The notes below the pieces were generated by a model, which worked only from the letters and a program-made list of their open reading frames with translations, searched no databases and was not told the DNA's origin. This document shows, piece after piece, positions 45,701 to 53,804 of a stretch of DNA of 64,000 nt; positions within the stretch are counted from its first letter, which is position 1, and each line of letters opens with the position of its first letter. The stretch comes from Amycolatopsis regifaucium (GTDB lineage: Bacteria; Actinomycetota; Actinomycetes; Mycobacteriales; Pseudonocardiaceae). The stretch covers positions 354,500-418,499 of the forward strand of contig NZ_LQCI01000003.1 in assembly GCF_001613935.1 (NCBI RefSeq), read 5' to 3'. A program made the translations under genes and the position numbers.

Positions 45701-46073
45701 CCGTCCCGACGTTGCCACCCAACAGCGCGAGGCCGAAGCCGCTGCGACGCCGGGAATGCCAACTGGGGCTACCGAAAGCACTGCTGAGAAGCACTTCGAG
45801 CAGGATCCCGACCACCCCGGCGTCTACCACCGGAAGTTCAAGACCCGCTTCTACGGTGTCAAGACGCTGAACACTGAGAAGATCGCTATGGACTTCAAAA
45901 ATATTGCCGAGGAGGTCATCGCCCCACTCCGAGCCGACCAGGGCACGAACCTGACTGTCCGCATCGAAATCGAAGCAACTGAAACCTTCGGCTTCGAGGA
46001 GGCCAAAGTGCGAACGGTCTCCGAGAACGCCCAAACCCTCAAATTCGACCAGGCCGGGTTTGAGGAGAGTTGA
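42735..46073 (+). CDS. Swt1-HEPN plus DUF499 ATPase
   Basis: A 1112-residue protein. The first 120 residues look like a Swt1-type HEPN domain, with VRHTWAH (Arg99 to His104) fitting the RX4H RNase motif. The centre is the DUF499 ATPase with VINLQTNFGGGKTHSM (Walker A Lys about 255) and a plausible Walker B in AVILIDEWVAYAR (about 360). DUF499 proteins are habitual partners of DUF1156 methylases. The pairing of a possible RNase with an ATPase suggests an abortive or gated effector. It starts 1 bp after the methylase stop and is the last gene of the operon; a hairpin with a U tract follows. Confidence 0.87.
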   Translation: MAVSNRDRIGQMFDLLAPKLDAFLSQILDPQLEAGRTWVDIITAVDNSDGREVHRGDPSVQLKLITRDYTHRFRRNWRPLNPHLNRTHLAYAAELLQVRHTWAHMRSFTDDDAYRALDTAQRFAVAIGAVDTGEEIARIRLNLRRVTADKDDKKVLKSAVDNPEASGLKPWREVLPPHDDVATGNFHASEFAADLYKVATGGEVDLDYADPVEFFKRTYLTEGLRDLIGRAVRRLSGDDNAAPVINLQTNFGGGKTHSMLSLWHIAAGLPVGDFPQDTQELLSASGYTGAKVNRVAIVGNHLSPSGAIKDDGTQVNTIWGELAWQLGGAEGYAIVATADSNRTHPGDALHELLAKYAPAVILIDEWVAYARSLVGRDDLAGGTFDDQFTFAQSLTETAKGTSGILLAISIPASESGDDDSEFAAGSAEEVGGAHGLEALKRLQNVVRRVADQWRPASSDEAYHIVKQRLFKQPDAAGLAAIGATARAYVEMYRKYIDDFPREARDPKYENRIKETYPIHPELFDTLYEEWSSLERFQRTRGVLRLMSTVIHALWTGEDAAPLIMPASIPLATANVNAELTQYLQDSWKTIIDADVDGPNSEPARIDREKPLYGQRALTKRLARAVFFGAAPTIAPGSVHKGIGTQRVFLGTAVPGDVPGNFHSALTQLSDRATYFYTGSGKYWYDLQPNITRTAKDQAERLHKEDIWAEIVRRLQSQARTRGDFAGVHVCPETNSDIPDTDEARLVILHPKVAHKRGTDSAAKEFAQEATEQRGNANRTHRNMLVYLAADEARLEELDTATRDYLGWRHVLDNEADLDLTQNQKNQAAQRQTQADQTVTARLLQTFTWALIPDQPDPGAPFILRETKVEGQSDALAERVSRRLGNDGDLSTRQAAATIRLALGKVPQIWKDGHVALGSLWVLYSQYPYLPRVRDRRVLDEGVVDLPMIWQTDAFALATGYDEVANRYIDLWIPGDERPAPSTSDSLLLVRPDVATQQREAEAAATPGMPTGATESTAEKHFEQDPDHPGVYHRKFKTRFYGVKTLNTEKIAMDFKNIAEEVIAPLRADQGTNLTVRIEIEATETFGFEEAKVRTVSENAQTLKFDQAGFEES

Positions 46074-46202
46074 GTACGCAATTGCAGTTGAGTTCGAGCC
46101 GTTCCGTCGGTCGTTGCAGACTGCGGCTTCCGTGCTGGACATGGGCCTGCGGCGCGTCACCTGATCGAGGCACGGCCATTGAATCCGCATCACCGTTGCT
46201 GA

Positions 46203-46230
46203 CAAGCTCGCTCTGAGCTTGACGAGTTTT
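46203..46230 (+). terminator. intrinsic terminator of the defence operon
   Basis: CAAGCTC-gctct-GAGCTTG is followed by ACGAGTTTT, 130 bp after the ATPase stop. Confidence 0.7.
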
Positions 46231-46238
46231 CAGTGTGA

Positions 46239-47337
46239 GTGAAGTCCGAGGGGGCGGGTTTGTCTCTGGCCGTGGTGCGGTCGCTGCATGAGCGCCGCAC
46301 GCCGCTGACCGAAGACGAGCTGGCCGACTTCGAGCTGGACGTGCTGGCGGAATACGTGTTGGCGCGGAACGCGGCGGGCTTGGTCGACAGCAGCATTCGC
46401 ACGGACACCTCGAATCTCGACCAGGTGCGGGCCTGGTTCAGGCGTCCGTTGTGGGAGATGGAGCCGCGCGACGCCGACCGGTACTTCGGTCGCGTGCTGC
46501 GGGAGGCGTCGCCGTCGACGCGGGCGAGCCGAGCGCAAACGCTGGTGACCTACTTCGGGTTCCTGGAGCTGCGGTACTCGGCCGAGCTGCACCAGCTGAC
46601 CGGGCGGGTGGTTGAGTGCCCGATCGACGAGATGAACCGGCCGCGGATGGCGGTCGAGGCGCAGGTGCGGATCCCGCCGACGGCGGCGGAGATGGAGCAG
46701 CTGTTCACCGGGTGGCGCGAAGAACTGGCGACGTGTCGGAAGTTCGCGCCGAACGCCCGCAACTACGCCGTGGCCCGGCTGCTGGCCGACGTCGGGCTAC
46801 GGATCAACGAGTCCCGGATGCTCGATCTCGCCGACGTGCGGTGGGAGCTGGGCCGGTTCGGCAAGCTCAATGTCCGGCACGGCAAGGGATCGGGCAGGCG
46901 GGGGCCGAAGCAGCGTCTCGTGCCGCTGCTCAACGGCGCCGACACACTGCTGGTCTGGTACATCGAAGAGGTCTTGGGCCCAGTTCGACTGCAACTTCGA
47001 TCTGCCCGGCGTTCCGCTGTTCCCGTCCGAGCGCCGCGCCGGCGACGACCCTGGCGCGCGGCTGGCCGACAACGTGGTTCGTCGAGCACTGACGGTGGCG
47101 GTCGAGAACCACCTGCCGAGCTGGACGGGGAAGGTCACTCCGCACGTGCTGCGGCACTACTGCGCCAGCCAGCTCTACGAGCTGGGCGTGGACATTCTCG
47201 CGATCCAGGAGCTGCTTGGACACTCGTGGATCGCCACGACGATGCACTACGTCCACGCTCGCAACACCCGTATCGAGGATGCAGTCGCTCGCGGCCAGGA
47301 ACGCGCCGCCCAACGCTGGAAAGGACTGCTCGGATGA
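46239..47337 (+). pseudogene. tyrosine recombinase/integrase gene with a single frameshift
   Basis: The first part has the SAM-like arm-binding domain and the catalytic Arg block (LLADVGLRINESRMLDLADVRW). The rest of the catalytic domain (TPHVLRHYCASQLYELGVDI, LGHSWIATTMHYVH) is intact but one frame away, ending at 47337. The break is at about 46976-46981 in GGGCCC; removing one C restores EVLGQFDCNFDLPGVPLF. It would otherwise be an XerC/D-like integrase of about 365 residues. It may be a real inactivation of the island's integrase or a base-call error. The downstream HTH gene starts inside its stop (ATGA). Confidence 0.85.
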
Positions 47338-47669
47338 AGTGGAACCTGCGGCTGGCCGCAGCGAACCGGGGCATCTGGAAGGCCAGCGAGATGCGTCGGC
47401 TGCTGGCCGCGCGCGGTCTGGAGATGAGCACAGGGAAGATGTCCGGGCTGTGGTCCGGAACGCCCAGCGTGCTGCGCCCGGAAGAACTCGACGCGTTCTG
47501 CGCGGTGCTGGGCTGCGAGATCGCCGACCTGGTCACCGCCGAGCCGGAGACGGTGCCCGCGCCCGTCGAGGCCGAGGACATGACGCAGAAGGCGGCTGGT
47601 GGCGACGCGGTCGCGGGCCGCCGGATCACACCGAAGCCGCGCACCGGGCGGTCCCTCCCGCCCCGGTGA
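47334..47669 (+). CDS. XRE/Cro-type HTH protein
   Basis: A 111-residue protein. NLRLAAANRGIWKASEMRRLLAARGLEMSTGKMSGLWSGTPSVLRPEELDAFCAVLGCEIADLV is a Cro/C1-type HTH of the short (HTH_26-like) kind. A low-complexity tail follows. It lies between two recombinase genes with 4-bp overlaps at both ends (ATGA, GTGA), so all three are translationally coupled. It probably controls or directs the recombinases. Confidence 0.8.
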   Translation: MKWNLRLAAANRGIWKASEMRRLLAARGLEMSTGKMSGLWSGTPSVLRPEELDAFCAVLGCEIADLVTAEPETVPAPVEAEDMTQKAAGGDAVAGRRITPKPRTGRSLPPR

Positions 47670-49120
47670 CCGATCCGTTTGCGCCCGCGACGACAAGGAT
47701 CTGCCGGGGCTGCGGCGAGCCGATCGAACCGGCCACGAGTCGCCGAGGTGGTCGTCCCCGCCAGTTCTGCCTGGCCTGCCGACCGTCCGCCGCCGCACGG
47801 CGCCGGAGCCTGCCCGAACCTCCGCTGCCGCGATCGTGCCGCCGTTGCGGCGGCACGATCGCACCGGTTCCTCATCCTGCCGGTCGTCCGCGCCTGTATT
47901 GCCAGACCTGCGAGCCGTCCCGTATTCGCTCCCGGGCCAAGCCCTCGCCGGTGTCCGTCGAGGACGCCCTGGCCGACCCCGCGCTGCCCACTCTGCACCG
48001 TGCCGCCTTGGCCGGTCTCGCGGAACGGGCCGCCGGGGCGGGCTGGCCACTGGTTACCGTCGAGCGGGCGGTTGCCGCGCTGTACCGCGTCCTCACCACG
48101 CCGGAAACCGGTGCCGCAGTGGCGCTCAGCCAGGTCCGGGCCGCGCTGCCCAGCTCTGCGGAGTGGCCGGTTGTCGCGGCCGTCCTGGCCGAGCACGACG
48201 TGCTGCGCGAGGACACAGTGCCGACGATGCACGCCTGGATCGATCGCAAGACCGCCGACCTGCCGGACGGATTCCGAGATCCCGTCCGGGCCTGGTTGCG
48301 GGAGCTGAACGACGGCGGCCCCAGGACGAAACCCCGAGCCCGCAACACCCTCTACGCCTACTTCGGCCGCGCGCACCCGCACCTGCAAACCTGGTCCCGC
48401 ACCTACGAACACCTCCGGGAGGTCACCGAAGCCGACGTCCGCGCTGCGCTGGACGCCCAGCGCGGACACGAACAGCAGGGCACGTTCACGTCGCTGCGGT
48501 CTCTGTTCGCCTTCGCCCGTCGCGCAAGGGTCTCCTTCGCCGATCCGGCTCGCAGGGTCCATATCGGCAGCGCCCCGAAGCGCCAAACAGTGCCGCTGGA
48601 CGAAGCCGAGGCTGCCACGATTCGGCAGGCCGCCGTTTCTCCGCTGCAACGGCTCGTCGTCGGCCTGGTCGCGGTCTACGCCGTCCGCGCGACGGCGGTC
48701 CGGACGCTCACCCTGGACGATCTGGACTTCGGATGGCAGCGCATCCGCATCAGCGGAACGACCCGCCCGATGCCCGATTTGGTGCATCGGCTGCTTCGGA
48801 ACTGGCTTGTCCAGCGACGCCGGAAGTGGCCGCACACTGGCAACCGGCACGTTCTGCTCAGCCGCGTATCCGCTGCCGGGAACAAGCCGGTCAGCGACTA
48901 CTACCTGTCCTGGCACCTGGCCATGCGCGACATACCGCTGGAGCGACTGCGCGCCGACCGCATCCTGTCCGAAGCCCTGGCCGTCGACGCCGATCCGCTA
49001 CACCTCGCGGCCGCGTTCGGCCTCAGCATGCAGACGGCCATCGACTACTCCGAGATCGCCCGCGTCCTCGCTTCCCGGCCAATCGAACTGCGGGACGCAC
49101 CCTCCACTCCGGACCGATGA
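47666..49120 (+). CDS. recombinase-like protein with N-terminal zinc ribbons
   Basis: A 484-residue protein. Two Cys-rich units (CRGCGEPIEPA...CLAC and CRRCGGTI...YCQTC) open the chain. The last 300 residues resemble a diverged tyrosine recombinase: an arm-binding-like helical part (KPRARNTLYAYFGRAHPHL), an Arg block (VYAVRATAVRTLTLDDLDF), and an end with LRADRILSEALA, AAFGLSMQTAIDYSEIA in place of HxLRH, GHSS and Tyr. A catalytic Tyr is plausible but the His/Arg pair is weak. The GTG at 47666 overlaps the HTH stop. It may be an accessory recombinase or directionality factor. Confidence 0.7.
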   Translation: MTDPFAPATTRICRGCGEPIEPATSRRGGRPRQFCLACRPSAAARRRSLPEPPLPRSCRRCGGTIAPVPHPAGRPRLYCQTCEPSRIRSRAKPSPVSVEDALADPALPTLHRAALAGLAERAAGAGWPLVTVERAVAALYRVLTTPETGAAVALSQVRAALPSSAEWPVVAAVLAEHDVLREDTVPTMHAWIDRKTADLPDGFRDPVRAWLRELNDGGPRTKPRARNTLYAYFGRAHPHLQTWSRTYEHLREVTEADVRAALDAQRGHEQQGTFTSLRSLFAFARRARVSFADPARRVHIGSAPKRQTVPLDEAEAATIRQAAVSPLQRLVVGLVAVYAVRATAVRTLTLDDLDFGWQRIRISGTTRPMPDLVHRLLRNWLVQRRRKWPHTGNRHVLLSRVSAAGNKPVSDYYLSWHLAMRDIPLERLRADRILSEALAVDADPLHLAAAFGLSMQTAIDYSEIARVLASRPIELRDAPSTPDR

Positions 49121-49646
49121 GCGTCGTCCCTGCCGTCGTTGCACGACTGGGTTCGTCGCGAACCCAACGCCTTTTCCTTCCGCGCAGGCGAATGCTTGTT
49201 GGGTTCCCACTGAAGAAGCTTCATTGAGGCTAAACACGTCTGGTTCAGTTCAGCGAGATAGGAAGCAACCCGACGTACCGGCCACGCTATCGTCATGAAG
49301 GCGCATGGTCCGAAATCGACCGGCATGCCGACCGCCTGCCATCGTTTCGACCCTGGCGGCGGACCGGATGACGACGGGATGGCCGCTCGCACCAGGAGGC
49401 GGACGATGGCCGCGTTGGGTGTCGTCGAGATGTTCTGGTCACTGAGGAGACACCCATGCAGCTGGCGAACAGAAGCGGCCGAACACCAGCATGTTCCATG
49501 AAGCACACACGATCGAGTGAGTCTTCTCCTTGTAAGCCGCAGTTACGTCCTGGTCGGTGTCGGGTTGAGTACCTTGCGCAGAGCAATGGGCAGCGACCGG
49601 TTCCGGAACGCGTAGCCGTTCCAGGAACCTGGCCCTCTTCTAGAAA
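49121..49646. other. 526-bp stretch with a terminator and no convincing gene
   Basis: Apart from the hairpin at 49148-49175 I see no supported gene. Base composition is lower in GC than the chromosome, and the frames that stay open have no consistent codon bias. Confidence 0.5.
49148..49175 (+). terminator. terminator after the recombinase genes
   Basis: TGGGTTCG-tcg-CGAACCCA is followed by ACGCCTTTTCC, 27 bp after the recombinase stop. Confidence 0.65.
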
Positions 49647-49853
49647 GTGGTGGGTGTGGACGTCAACACAGACCGGAAGCGACACGTGCGCCATTCCAAC
49701 TCCCGACGGCTTCGTGTCAGTGACGAACGTCGTGATCCACCCGATGTCGAGAAGCTCGCCAAGGTTCTCATCGGTCTCGCGCGAAAGCAGAAGCCCAACC
49801 AGCCGCACGCTGCTACACAGAGTGGCCCCAAGCCGACACCTGAGGTGAGTTAG
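49647..49853 (+). CDS. small hypothetical protein
   Basis: About 68 residues, basic at the start (NTDRKRHVRHSNSRRLR) with a helical DPPDVEKLAKVLIGLARKQ centre and a low-complexity tail. Similar short proteins with a RRDPPD...KLA..LI.LA pattern occur in actinomycete mobile elements, as I recall. The start is uncertain: GTG at 49647, 49650 or 49656, none with a strong ribosome site. It ends 13 bp before a strong terminator hairpin, which supports a real transcript. Confidence 0.45.
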   Translation: MVGVDVNTDRKRHVRHSNSRRLRVSDERRDPPDVEKLAKVLIGLARKQKPNQPHAATQSGPKPTPEVS

Positions 49854-49866
49854 AACCGTCGAAATA

Positions 49867-49908
49867 GCACTCTGGCCTGGCATTCTGTCGAATGTCAGGC
49901 CAGAGTGC
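49867..49908. terminator. bidirectional terminator next to tRNA-Ala
   Basis: An 18-bp stem with one G-T pair (GCACTCTGGCCTGGCATT and its partner) and loop CTGTCG lies between the end of the small plus-strand gene and the 3' end of the minus-strand tRNA. Confidence 0.75.
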
Positions 49909-49959
49909 TGGAACTACGAAAAGTTAAAACCGCAGGTCAACAGTGATTAAACCCTTAAG

Positions 49960-50032
49960 TGGAGCTGAGGGGAATCGAACCCCTGACCTTCTCGATGCGA
50001 ACGAGACGCGCTACCAACTGCGCTACAGCCCC
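49960..50032 (-). tRNA. tRNA-Ala (anticodon CGC)
   Basis: Read on the minus strand, this 73-nt sequence starts GGGGCTGTAGC and ends CAGCTCC plus discriminator A, without encoded CCA. It folds as a cloverleaf with anticodon loop TTCGCAT (CGC, reading GCG). The acceptor stem has the G3-U70 pair that identifies alanine tRNAs, and the T arm contains GGTTCGATTCC. Its 3' end faces the mobile island, a usual arrangement for tRNA-targeted integration. Confidence 0.95.
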
Positions 50033-50102
50033 TGGTGAAGCTTGCCCCTCGTTTGGAGCTCCATGAGCCTATCAGTGGCTCATGGAGCCCCGAAAAGGGG
50101 GG

Positions 50103-50912
50103 TCACTCTCCGGCGGCCCGGCGGAACGGCCTGGTCCCGGGCTCGTCGAGCTCGTGGAAGGCCGGGTCCTCGTCGTCGAGGTCGACGACGACGGCTTGGC
50201 GCCGGAGGCGGGACATCGGGGACGGTTTGCGTTCCACGACGTCCGGACGTCCGGCGGCGACGACCTCGACGTCCTCAGGGGACTCGTGGGTTTCGTCGTC
50301 GGTGATCGACGGGCGGCGCGGGGCGCGGGTGCTGTTGTAGCGGGCGAGGCGGCGTTGCCGGATCTCGTTCTCGATGCGCACCTGGCGGCGCAGGTAGGCG
50401 AGGTAGCCGATGAGGACGGCGTCGACGACACCGTTGGCCCACCAGACCATGGGCGTCAGGAAGCCGGCGACGGCCGCGGTGGTGACCACGAGTACCAGGA
50501 GGGCGATGACGACCCGTTGCCGGAACGCGTACTTGGCGCGTGCGGCGATGTCGGCAGCCTCGGGGTCGAACCCGCCCCGGCCGGGACGGTAGCCCGCGCT
50601 TTGGCGTTCTCTTTCGGTGCGGGACGCGCGCGAAGGCTGCGGAAGCGGTTCGGCTTCCGGCTCCTCGTCTTCGAGGTCGGCGTCGAGTTCCGCCTCGAGC
50701 TCGGCCAGGTCGTCTTCTACCGATGGTTCCGTGTTCTCCGCCATGGCGAACTCCTCCGGTCCCTCGTGGCGTGTGCTCCCGCTCCGCACGACTCGCGCCG
50801 CGAGGGCCGAGTCCGCCGTCCGTGCGACCTGCTGGCGCTTGCGGGCGACCATGGGCACGAGAACGACGAGCCATGCCGCTGCGAGCGCGACGATGATCAC
50901 CGAACTGGGCAT
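50103..50912 (-). CDS. sepX: SepX/GlpR-like divisome membrane protein
   Basis: A 269-residue protein. An N-terminal membrane helix (SVIIVALAAAWLVVLVPMVA) is followed by an acidic stretch, then two hydrophobic segments (VVIALLVLVVTTAAVAGFL and WANGVVDAVLIGYLAYL) and a disordered tail. The layout and the rimJ-moeA neighbourhood match actinobacterial SepX/GlpR, a membrane protein of the FtsZ ring in Streptomyces and Corynebacterium. Identification rests on topology and synteny more than on motifs. It would act at the division septum. Confidence 0.75.
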   Translation of the reverse strand: MPSSVIIVALAAAWLVVLVPMVARKRQQVARTADSALAARVVRSGSTRHEGPEEFAMAENTEPSVEDDLAELEAELDADLEDEEPEAEPLPQPSRASRTERERQSAGYRPGRGGFDPEAADIAARAKYAFRQRVVIALLVLVVTTAAVAGFLTPMVWWANGVVDAVLIGYLAYLRRQVRIENEIRQRRLARYNSTRAPRRPSITDDETHESPEDVEVVAAGRPDVVERKPSPMSRLRRQAVVVDLDDEDPAFHELDEPGTRPFRRAAGE

Positions 50913-51073
50913 CTCCCGTCACCTCCCCCGATCCACTGCTGTAGTCACGCTAGCCACAACAGTCACACACGCCGCGCAGACTCGCCGGTTTCGATCACGG
51001 AAAATGCCTCACCAAATTAGGTGAATCTCACAGTTTGTGGTAACGCGGTCACCGGAACGGCCCCGTGATGGGG

Positions 51074-51745
51074 TCAAACCCGCTCCGCGAGGCCCTTCGC
51101 GACGAGCCGCGATACCAGTCCGTCACCGGTTTCTTCCTTGGTGACGGCGTAGCAGAAGTGGTCACGCCAGCCGCCCGCGACGTCGAGATAGCGCTCGAAA
51201 AGGCCCTCTTGCCGATATCCGGCTTTGGTGAGAACCCGCAGGCTGGCGGTGTTTTCGGGGCGGACGGTGGCCTCGAGCCGGTGCAGGCCGCCGAAGTCGA
51301 AGGCGTGGTCGGTGACGAGAGCGACAGCGCCGGTCGCGACGCCGCCGCGGACGATGTCCGACGACACCCAGTAACCGATCCAAGCCGACCGGAGCGACGC
51401 CCGGATGACGTTACCCACAGTGATCTGTCCGGCGAAGCGGCCGTCCACCGTGATGGTGAACGGGAGGCACTGCCCGCGCCGGGCGAGGCCGCGCAGAGCC
51501 AGCCACTGCGAAGGCCACGACCAGAACGCGTTCCGCTCCGGCCATGGTCCGACGCCGGTCGGTTCCCATCGCTCGAGATGTTCGCGGTCCCGCAGCCGGA
51601 CGCGGCTCCACTCGCCGGCGTCCCGCAGCCGGACCGGCCGGACAGCCAGGATCCCGGCCGGTACCCGGAGCGGCCCGAGCTTCGCGGGCCAGCCGGGATG
51701 CCTGCTCTCGATCGGATAGGCGACGCCGGAAATCGGTGCGCCCAT
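51074..51745 (-). CDS. rimJ: GNAT N-acetyltransferase, RimJ type
   Basis: A 223-residue GNAT protein. LRDAGEWSRVRLRDREHLERW, GQITVGNVIRASLRSAWIGYWV, and HRLEATVRPENTASLRVLTKAGYRQEG cover the RimJ/RimL acetyl-CoA fold and its conserved C-terminal block. RimJ in Escherichia coli acetylates the N-terminus of ribosomal protein S5; the exact substrate in actinomycetes is less certain. The start overlaps the moeA stop (TAATG), so they are coupled, and sepX lies 161 bp downstream. Confidence 0.88.
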   Translation of the reverse strand: MGAPISGVAYPIESRHPGWPAKLGPLRVPAGILAVRPVRLRDAGEWSRVRLRDREHLERWEPTGVGPWPERNAFWSWPSQWLALRGLARRGQCLPFTITVDGRFAGQITVGNVIRASLRSAWIGYWVSSDIVRGGVATGAVALVTDHAFDFGGLHRLEATVRPENTASLRVLTKAGYRQEGLFERYLDVAGGWRDHFCYAVTKEETGDGLVSRLVAKGLAERV

Positions 51746-53016
51746 TACGCTCTCTGGGCCAGGAAGGTCACCTTGACCTGCTCGCCCGCCGCGACCTCGG
51801 TGAGATCCTCGTCGATGTTGATCAGGCAGTTGGCCTCGGCCAGCGATGCGAGCAGGTGCGCGCCGGAAGTGCCGAGTGGCTGCACCAGGTATTCGCCGTT
51901 GCCCTCGTCCCGCAGCAGTTGCCCGCGCAGGAAACCCTTGCGTCCCTTGGTGGAGGAGATCGGGGAGAGCAGCCGCGCGCCGACGATCCGGCGATGCGGG
52001 TTGCGGGTGCCGCGCGCGGCGCGGATCAGCGGACGGACCAGGACCTCGAACACGACCAGCGCGCTCATCGGGTTGCCGGGGATCAGGAAGGTCGGCACCG
52101 AATCGGGGCCGAGCCTGCCGAAACCCTGTACCGAGCCGGGGTGCATGGCGACGCGGGTCATGTCGATGTTGCCGAGGTCGGACAGCGCCGCGTGCACCTC
52201 GTCGCCCGCGCTCCCGCCGGCGCCGCCCGCGACGACGACGATCTCCGACATCAGCAGGCGGCCTTCGACGATCTCGCGCAGCCGCTTCGGATCACCGGGG
52301 ACGATGCCGACACGGCTCACCTCGGCGCCCGCGTCCCGCGCGGCCGCGGACAGCGCGTAGGAGTTGACGTCGTAGACCTGCCCGACCGACGGGGTGCGGT
52401 CGATGTCGACCAGTTCGTCGCCGACGGACACGATCGAGACCCGCGGTCGCGGATAGACCAGCACCTTCGCGCGGCCGACCGCGGCGAGCAGGCCGACCTG
52501 GGCCGAGCCGATGGTGTCGCCCTTGCGCACGGCGACGTCACCGATCTGCACGTCCTCGCCGGTCCGGCGCACGTAACCGGCGGACGGCACCGACTTGTGC
52601 ACGGTGACCTTGGCCTGGTGGCCGTCGGTGTAGGCGGTCGGGACGACGGCGTCGGCGAGGGTGGGCAGTGGCGCGCCGGTGTCGACGCGCACGGCCTGGC
52701 CGGGTTGCAGCCGTCGCGGCTGGCGTGAACCGGCGGCGATCTCGCCGACCACCGGCAACTGCACCGGCTCCTGACCGGCGGTGCGGACGTCGACGCTTCG
52801 CACGGCGTAACCGTCGACGGCGGCCTGGTCGAAACCGGGCAGCGCGTGTTCGGCGACGACCTCTTCGGCGCACAGGAGGCCTTGGGCCTCGGAGATGGCG
52901 ACCCGGACCGGTCGCGGGCGTACCGCGGCGTCCAGGGTCAGCGCGATCTGATCCTCGACGGAACGGAACTGTCCCGCGTCTTCGGTCTCGGCCGCTTCGG
53001 CGATGGGCTCCGTCAT
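51745..53016 (-). CDS. moeA: molybdopterin molybdenumtransferase MoeA
   Basis: A 423-residue protein that inserts molybdate into adenylated molybdopterin. VVAEHALPGFDQAAVDGYAVRS is the N-terminal signature, then VGDELVDIDRTPSVGQVYDVNSYAL in the MoCF_biosynth domain, VVAGGAGGSAGDEVH, MHPGSVQGFG and PTFLIPGNPMSALVVFEVLVRP. Length and motif order are normal. It is first in the moeA-rimJ unit, 194 bp away from the divergent cyclo-ligase gene. Confidence 0.95.
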   Translation of the reverse strand: MTEPIAEAAETEDAGQFRSVEDQIALTLDAAVRPRPVRVAISEAQGLLCAEEVVAEHALPGFDQAAVDGYAVRSVDVRTAGQEPVQLPVVGEIAAGSRQPRRLQPGQAVRVDTGAPLPTLADAVVPTAYTDGHQAKVTVHKSVPSAGYVRRTGEDVQIGDVAVRKGDTIGSAQVGLLAAVGRAKVLVYPRPRVSIVSVGDELVDIDRTPSVGQVYDVNSYALSAAARDAGAEVSRVGIVPGDPKRLREIVEGRLLMSEIVVVAGGAGGSAGDEVHAALSDLGNIDMTRVAMHPGSVQGFGRLGPDSVPTFLIPGNPMSALVVFEVLVRPLIRAARGTRNPHRRIVGARLLSPISSTKGRKGFLRGQLLRDEGNGEYLVQPLGTSGAHLLASLAEANCLINIDEDLTEVAAGEQVKVTFLAQRA

Positions 53017-53210
53017 GACTGGGGGATCTCGATCCGTTCGTTCGACCAGGCACGCGGTGAAGGCCCGTCGGTGAACTGAAGTTCACCACCGTTACCAGGA
53101 GTGATGCGGTCCGAAGCCGTGGAAATCGCCCGATCGGGCAAGCTCCTCGTGGTCCGTGCCGCCGGGGTGGTCGCTGCGCCTGTCATAGGCGTGAAGCCTA
53201 ACCTGACCAC

Positions 53211-53804
53211 GTGGGCAAGCCCGGCAATGAACACCTGAGCAAGGCGGAGTGGCGTTCCCGGATAACCGCCGAACGACGTTCGCTGGTGCCGGAAGCCCGG
53301 GCTCGCGAGGCGGTTTCACTGGCCGCCGCGGCCGTCCTCCTGCCGGGCGCGCTCGTCTGCGCGTACGTCCCGTTCGGGACCGAGCCGGGTTCGGCGTCAC
53401 TCCTTGATCAACTTCGCGACCAGGGCAAACGGGTGCTGCTGCCGGTCGTCCCCGGCGAACCGGGGCCGCTCGGCTGGGCCGACTACGAAGGCCCGTCGAG
53501 TCTCGGGCCGGGCAGGCTACGAGGGCTGCTCGAACCGACCGGCCGCCGGCTCGGTCCCGACACGCTGAGGACGGCCGATCTGGTCCTGATCCCCGCGCTC
53601 GCCGTCGACGACGAAGGCGTCCGGCTCGGCCGGGGCGCCGGGTACTACGACCGGTCCCTCTCCTTCGCCGCGCCGGACGCCGCGCTGATCGCCGTCGTCC
53701 GCGACACCGAACTCGTCCGTCAGTTGCCCGCGGAACCGCATGACGTCCGCATGACCGGGGTACTGACCCCGGAGCACGGCCTGGTGCCGCGCCCGGTGCG
53801 TTAG
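53211..53804 (+). CDS. 5-formyltetrahydrofolate cyclo-ligase
   Basis: A 197-residue enzyme that converts 5-formyl-THF to 5,10-methenyl-THF with ATP. LSKAEWRSRITAERRSL is the N-terminal substrate-binding block, and RLGRGAGYYDRSL the ATP/Mg signature near residue 145. The GTG at 53211 is the usual start length for the family. The last bases overlap the convergent GHMP-kinase stop by 4 bp. In other actinomycetes galU normally follows on the far side of this gene towards moeA, but it is absent here. Confidence 0.93.
   Translation: MGKPGNEHLSKAEWRSRITAERRSLVPEARAREAVSLAAAAVLLPGALVCAYVPFGTEPGSASLLDQLRDQGKRVLLPVVPGEPGPLGWADYEGPSSLGPGRLRGLLEPTGRRLGPDTLRTADLVLIPALAVDDEGVRLGRGAGYYDRSLSFAAPDAALIAVVRDTELVRQLPAEPHDVRMTGVLTPEHGLVPRPVR

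Noticed and set aside
35978..46073. A BREX or canonical DISARM system.
   Set aside because: No PglZ, BrxC/L, DrmA, DrmB or PLD-type DrmC gene is present; only the helicase and methylase are similar.
49293..49883. A 196-residue minus-strand reading frame near the tRNA.
   Set aside because: Composition is Cys/Arg/Ser-rich without domain pattern and it overlaps the terminator hairpin and a better small plus-strand gene.
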